Under the pieces are notes generated by a model that saw nothing but the letters and a program-made list of their open reading frames with translations, ran no database searches and was not told where the DNA came from. Below, in pieces: positions 59,701 to 64,000 of a stretch of DNA of 64,000 nucleotides (the first letter of the stretch is position 1; each line of letters starts with the position of its first letter). Origin of the DNA: Paramecium pentaurelia (Eukaryota; Ciliophora; Oligohymenophorea; Peniculida; Parameciidae); the NCBI GenBank assembly GCA_905183005.1, contig CAJJDO010000034.1, forward strand, positions 264,060 through 328,059, read 5' to 3'. Position numbers and translations under genes: made by a program.

Positions 59701-60056
59701 AAAATAATACTTAGCTAATGATTTCCTAGGGACTGAACGTCTAAATGATATTTTTTTAATTGAATCTCCATCAATTTTTTGAAATTCATCAAGTAAAGTA
59801 TTTATTTTGTTATTAATTTCTTGTTATCCTTCAAATTTATCAAGTTAGAAAAACTAATAAATGCTTAGCAATTATGATTGCAAGGTTTTTATGGATTCTT
59901 TCTATTAAATTTGATAATGTTATATGTTACTGCTTACAATTAATAGTAGTTTTATAAAATATCGGCAGTTAATTTAATAGCTATAGGATGTGGTTTTAAT
60001 ATTTTTATTTATTATTCGATATAAAAATTAGTCACAAATGGTTCATCTTTCTGCAT
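56706..60056 (-). CDS. AGC kinase of the IRE/MAST/Rim15 group with zinc finger
   Basis: A long multi-exon gene of roughly 1,050 residues. The N-terminal third ends with a PAS-like segment ([17 protein letters not shown]) and an IRE-type zinc finger, [20 protein letters not shown] followed by [10 protein letters not shown], as in plant IRE kinases. A Ser/Pro-rich linker with many SP sites follows. The kinase reads [54 protein letters not shown], then an insert of about 65 residues, then [17 protein letters not shown]. An insert between DFG and APE is the hallmark of MAST/Greatwall/Rim15 enzymes. Introns of 29, 22, 23, 23 and 22 nt are clear; one near 59681-59710 is uncertain. These kinases act in nutrient and cell-cycle control through PP2A inhibitors, an inferred role here. 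Confidence 0.87.
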
Positions 60057-60126
60057 TTACTAATATATTTTATATTAATAAAAAATTGTATTAAATTATT
60101 GGATATATTTTATATATTATGTACCA

Positions 60127-60695
60127 TCAATATGGTTTAACAAATCCAGTTGGGAATTCAGTAGCAGTCTTGAATTCCAACATTTCTGGGAATCTATATC
60201 CTTTGTGATACAATTCTCTACTTAAAACTGACCATAATCCTGGTTTCATTACAGATAATTAAGTTCTTAATTCATCAATAATTTTATACCTAATGTACTA
60301 ACCATCAACAGTAGGATCTGCAATGATTTTAGTAAACAATTTATTTGGAATTGGAGCAGTATATGCTCTCCATAATACCAACATATGAACAGATGCAAGG
60401 ATTGGTCCATAAGCCTTATTTGCACCTTTTCTATTGGCTCCTGCAAATAGCCATTATGTTCCTATAAGTGAGAATGGCAAAAAGGCTAAAGGTGCAGAAA
60501 CAACGATATCATTCAATACTTGACTGCAGTTTTTGAAATTGAACAACATCTAGAGATTATTAGATAGTCATTCATTACTTCTCTACTTAAATATTAATCC
60601 AAAAGGACCTCCATCACTTCAAAGTATGATTCAATACTCATAGCAATGTCTGATCTTGTGCCACCAACATATGAATAGAAGTTGTTCTTGAACAT
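60127..60695 (-). CDS. Protein of unknown function with one or two hydrophobic segments
   Basis: One 29-nt intron (60550-60578) gives 179 residues. The N-terminal part (SYVGGTRSDIAMSIESYFEV) precedes a hydrophobic stretch (VVSAPLAFLPFSLIGTQWLF) and a second milder one (AYGPILASVHMLVLWRAY). The rest is hydrophilic and ends KTATEFPTGFVKPY. GC content and codon use are noticeably higher than average for the window, suggesting strong expression. The size and layout would suit an accessory subunit of a mitochondrial complex specific to ciliates, but nothing in the sequence proves this and no family was recognised. Confidence 0.7.
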
Positions 60696-61043
60696 TACTT
60701 TATTTTTATTTTATTAATCTCATTTATATGACTATTATAAATCTCATTTTTTGGATTATTTTGTATTTCTAATATAAACTTTGACTCTTCTACAATTATA
60801 ATATAACTGAGTTTGTGTATCTCTACTATCACAATATATTAATAATATGAATTATTATTTTGTTTAAATAATATGGAGATTTAATTATTAAATCATACAA
60901 ATTTCATAGGGCCATTGAACAAATTTCATAATAGTTGTTTAGATTATCATAAAAATTGTTTGGCTACTATTAATTTTAATATTCTAAGAGGACTATAATA
61001 ACATTATGATTTTATTTATATTAATGTAGATAGATACATCGTA
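60696..61043. other. AT-rich spacer between minus-strand genes
   Basis: About 350 bp. It should hold the promoter of the 179-residue protein and the 3' end of the next gene. No open frame or repeat stands out. Confidence 0.5.
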
Positions 61044-61721
61044 TCAATATTTAACATTTTTAACTTGCTTTGATATAATTTAAGACAATTTTACTAACTC
61101 TTAAACATAATTAGCTGATAGTTAATGAACTTCTGATTAAGTACTATTATCAACTTTACTTCTTAATTCTATCAATTCTTTTAAAGATAATTTATCCAAA
61201 AGTGTTCTTCCTGATCCCTTATTAAAAACAGGTTTTTCTGTAATACTATTAGAGAATGTGGTTCTCTTTTTTTAAGATTTAGTTGTTTAATAGAGTGGCT
61301 AATTATTAATAAATCTAAAATTTATATAAGGATTACGGTTGAGATAATTTGGTTAGTTAATTAATTTCATTGTTACCTAGACTTTCTATTTTATTTTATA
61401 ATCCACTCATCTTTCTAGATGAATCATTTATACTTTTTTTTTGATTTGATCCATTCTATAATTATGCAAACCCATTACCATTATTCATAGTTTTAAGTAG
61501 TTCATCAAATGATGGAGCACTATTAATAAATATTTAATCCACCTTTTTCTATGATCAGTATAGAGAGAAGATTTAGAGGATTTCTTAACAGAACTATCAT
61601 CTTTGCGTGTGCTACTAACTTTTAAGGTACTAGGACTGGACATTCTAAGATACAAAGAATCTCGAAATTTATTCAAATTGAAGTCTTCCTCCTTCCCTAA
61701 TGATTCTTTCTAAGTTAACAT
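61044..61721 (-). CDS. Ser/Lys-rich protein with C-terminal helix, unknown function
   Basis: Introns at 61520-61542 and 61315-61336 give 210 residues. The first 150 are polar, rich in Ser, Lys, Asn and Gln with likely phosphosites (SLYLRMSSPSTLKVSSTRK). The C-terminal 60 form a probable coiled helix (LLDKLSLKELIELRSKVDNS, NYVQELVKLSQIISKQVK). No catalytic motif is seen. The gene starts about 64 bp downstream of the stop of the EF-hand gene on the same strand. Confidence 0.7.
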
Positions 61722-61785
61722 TAACGATATAATAAAAATTTAATAATTTTATATAAAACATTTAATCAATCTTAACTTTTTTATA

Positions 61786-63399
61786 TCATATTAATAACCT
61801 ATTGACCAATATTTGTAGTATGTCTAAATTAATAATATATAATTACTTTAAATAATATTCCCAATATGTTATTTTATTTGTGTTTAATAAATCCAATTCT
61901 TAAAAGTATTATCTAGCAATATTTTTATTAGACTACTAACATAATTCTTATTCATCAAAATATCCTTTATTACTTTTATCAATTTTATTATAAATTTATC
62001 TATCTTATTTAGGACAAACACTGTCTAAAAATTATCCCATCTCATTAACATCTATAAATCCATCTTTTAGTATATCAACCTAATAGAACATTTCATCTAA
62101 TTCCTCTTAAGAAGGATCATGTTACAATTATTAAAATACAACCTCCATTTTAAATCTAAAAAATGCTTTGCTTATCTTTTATAAAGATGATTCAGGAAAT
62201 ATCTCATCAAATATCTATTCAGCAGTTAATTGAGATAATAATGAATATTTCCCTTTTTTAGTTGTTTCAACATCCTGACACACCATACTTTGACATGGAA
62301 CAATAAAATTAAGACTTCTACTATCAGCAAATGATTCAAGTGTTTTCTGAGTTTAACAAGTAGCCATACATTATTTTAAAAAGTCAGGTGCAGTAAACAG
62401 ATCTGCATATTTTTTCATTATATCATCTTCGGTAATCACAGGTTTATATTAATCCTCATCATTAGTAGCAACATATTATTATGGTTATTATCTTTCATTA
62501 TTTTAAGTGTTTTAAAATTAAACATATTCATCTTCTTCATATTTTGTTAATATTTTAGATTAATAAATATTATCATTTTATTATTCATATTTTTATTTTA
62601 TTTCTTATTAATTTTATGTTTATTGCTTTTCTTATTTACAATTTAATATGTCTTAATTTTATTATCCAAAACCACTACCTTAAAAATTATGAGACCCTTA
62701 AAGATCAGTTCCAATTTCTTGATATGAATTTTATAAGGGATGTTTTGATTCTTTTTTAGATTATGTTGACAATTTAATTTCTATTATTTCAGTATTATGA
62801 TGTTAATGAATTCCAATATCTTTGGGCATTGACATGTAAGAATACTACCTTCTATGAAGATTCTATTATTATAAATCATCTTCTTTATCTTTATCTTTAT
62901 TTTAATCCTTATCAGGTTCTACAAAAACCCAAGCTTAATCTTTTGTAAACTGTAATTAACAATAATTAATATACATTTTAAAAACTAGCTAGAACAATAT
63001 CATCTCTCTTTTTTGTATATTCTTATTAATCAAATAATTTTTAGAAGTTCTCTCCTTAAGTGTATTACTTCAATTTTTGTTCAAATTATTCCAACTATTA
63101 TCTTTATTATTCAATTTTATCTGGAGAAACACTTAATAATTAATTCTAATATATTTACAATTAAAATTCTGGAGAATTAGGACTATTTTATTTAATATCT
63201 TCATTGAATCTTGGAGAATTTTCTTATTTTGGAATTATTGACTATTTAGTTTATCTGCTTAAAGATCTTTTAGGTGGACTTACAAAATTTCTATTTTTTT
63301 AAATACTTGCAGTTTATCTAGAAGGAGTTCGTGAGGTTTTAGATTGAGAAATATTTACTTAATTTTCTTTTGATATTCTAGTATTAAATTAAATCTAAG

Positions 63400-63446
<47 letters not shown>

Positions 63447-63721
63447 TATTATTTGCCTTTAACTTTATTCAACAATTTCCTTAATTCTTATTATAATAAT
63501 CTTAAATCTAAAATATTAATTGAATATTTATACCATTCTTCTTCTTATAAGTTGTAACTAATGAAATTATTTCTGAATTACTGTCTTTTATCATTTGTCT
63601 AAGAGTCAACCTGTCATCTTTCATAATTTCTAACTTAAAATCATATCATACATGCACATCTATCAATGATAGCCAGCAATTCAGCATTATCATGTTTAAT
63701 GCGATTTTGAATCCTGAGCAT
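61786..63721 (-). CDS. Q-rich protein with polyglutamine tract and EF-hand-like C-terminus
   Basis: Three introns (22-28, 26 and 25 nt) give about 620 residues. A short helical N-terminus (MLRIQNRIKHDNAELLAIID) is followed by a polyQ tract of 17 at 63401-63451, then a long Q/S/N-rich region with SPR, SPN and TPSR motifs. From about residue 440 the chain looks folded: EDDIMKKYADLFTAPDFLKQ, then SLLSQLTAEQIFDEIFPESS and an EF-hand pair, EELDEMFYQVDILKDGFIDV with NEMGQFLDSV, and a degenerate second loop, KIDKSNKGYFDEQEL. The first loop has Asp, Gly and Glu at fitting positions but unusual Leu-Lys within it, so calcium binding is uncertain. Function is unknown. Confidence 0.78.
63401..63451 (-). 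repeat. (TAA)n microsatellite encoding 17 glutamines
   Basis: On the minus strand two TAA, one TAG and fourteen TAA codons run in frame. It is the longest homopolymer-coding repeat in the window and likely length-polymorphic. Confidence 0.9.
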
Positions 63722-63898
63722 TCTAAATTAATCAATTTTTCTGTTATTAATTATAATATTAAATATATATGATTAATATTAATTACTCATCTAATTAACA
63801 ACATTTTTTAACTAATTTCTTTATCAATTCTTGGTCTCAATTCTTACTTGAATTTTATTATTAAGATATATGATTATATTAAATTAATATAATCTAAA
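63722..63898. other. AT-rich divergent spacer
   Basis: Upstream of the EF-hand gene. It contains several TA-rich tracts and probably promoter elements; nothing specific can be named. Confidence 0.4.
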
Positions 63899-64000
63899 AT
63901 GATAATATTAAGATCATTCGAAGAAATTAAGTTTAAATATAAAGATAATATGATTAATCAAGTAATAATTTTATAAATCAGATCAAGTATCTATATTCTA
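63899..64000 (+). CDS. Possible 5' end of a gene cut by the window edge
   Basis: From ATG 63899 a TGA-free frame runs to the end of the window (34 codons), starting MIILRSFEEIKFKYKDN. The first 17 residues look protein-like with mixed charge; the rest is hydrophobic. The length is too short for confidence and no homology was recognised. Confidence 0.3.

Noticed and set aside
1..64000. Telomere repeats, transposase genes or internal eliminated sequence remnants
   Set aside because: No C4A2/C3A3-type arrays, no transposase-like frame and no TA-flanked insert interrupting a gene were seen; short TA tracts are ordinary intergenic sequence.
1..64000. tRNA or rRNA genes
   Set aside because: I looked for GC-richer islands with TTCRANNC-type boxes in the spacers and found none that could be supported; a covariance-model scan would be decisive.

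Overview
The window is macronuclear DNA of a ciliate, almost certainly a Paramecium of the aurelia type. The base composition is very AT-rich. Genes read through only if TAA and TAG are translated as glutamine and TGA is the sole stop. Coding regions are broken by tiny GT..AG introns, nearly all 20-31 nt. One gene encodes a trichocyst matrix protein, a product known from Paramecium. Under the standard code almost every gene looks shattered, so all models here were rebuilt by eye with TGA as the only stop and introns chosen to restore frame. Stated lengths follow from those models; no search or transcript data were available.

Layout. 0.1-3 kb (minus): a small CaaX-box protein, then a PP2A B'' regulatory subunit (PPP2R3C/FASS/TON2 type) and the basal-body protein FOR20, 49 bp apart. 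3-10.5 kb (plus): an ankyrin protein and two very Q/N-rich proteins. 10.8-19 kb (mostly minus): ribosomal eL29, a C2-like protein, a phosphatase-fold protein with a degenerate active site, a Kelch protein, a multipass membrane protein and a small RING-H2 protein. 19-29.6 kb (mostly plus): a coiled-coil protein, GPI8, ATG4, the 22-residue eL41, an SNF1/AMPK-like kinase, a very divergent histone H4 and an ANTH-like protein; mitochondrial bL20 lies opposite. 29.9-34.6 kb (minus): trichocyst matrix protein, a polytopic membrane protein and a decayed kinase. 34.7-50.7 kb (mostly plus): a membrane RING-H2 ligase, DnaJ proteins, a large ASH-domain ciliary protein, a four-domain voltage-gated channel, a zinc-finger protein, a cytosolic carboxypeptidase and a stand-alone glutathionylspermidine amidase domain. 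50.8-63.7 kb (mostly minus): a TMEM231-like remnant, a RanBP2 zinc finger, two tandem tubby-like genes, an IRE/MAST/Rim15-type AGC kinase and several lineage proteins, one with an EF-hand region and a 17-residue polyglutamine tract.

Themes. Genes are packed tightly: start codons of divergent pairs lie 15 and 9 bp apart, and same-strand neighbours can be about 13-60 bp apart. Many products act at cilia, basal bodies or the cortex: FOR20, the PP2A B'' subunit, the ASH-domain protein, tubby-like proteins, the tubulin carboxypeptidase, the channel and trichocyst protein. I saw no rRNA, convincing tRNA, CRISPR array, telomere repeat or transposase. The closest thing to an undescribed system is the adjacency of FOR20 and the FASS/TON2-type PP2A subunit, whose plant counterparts (TON1 and TON2) work in one complex.
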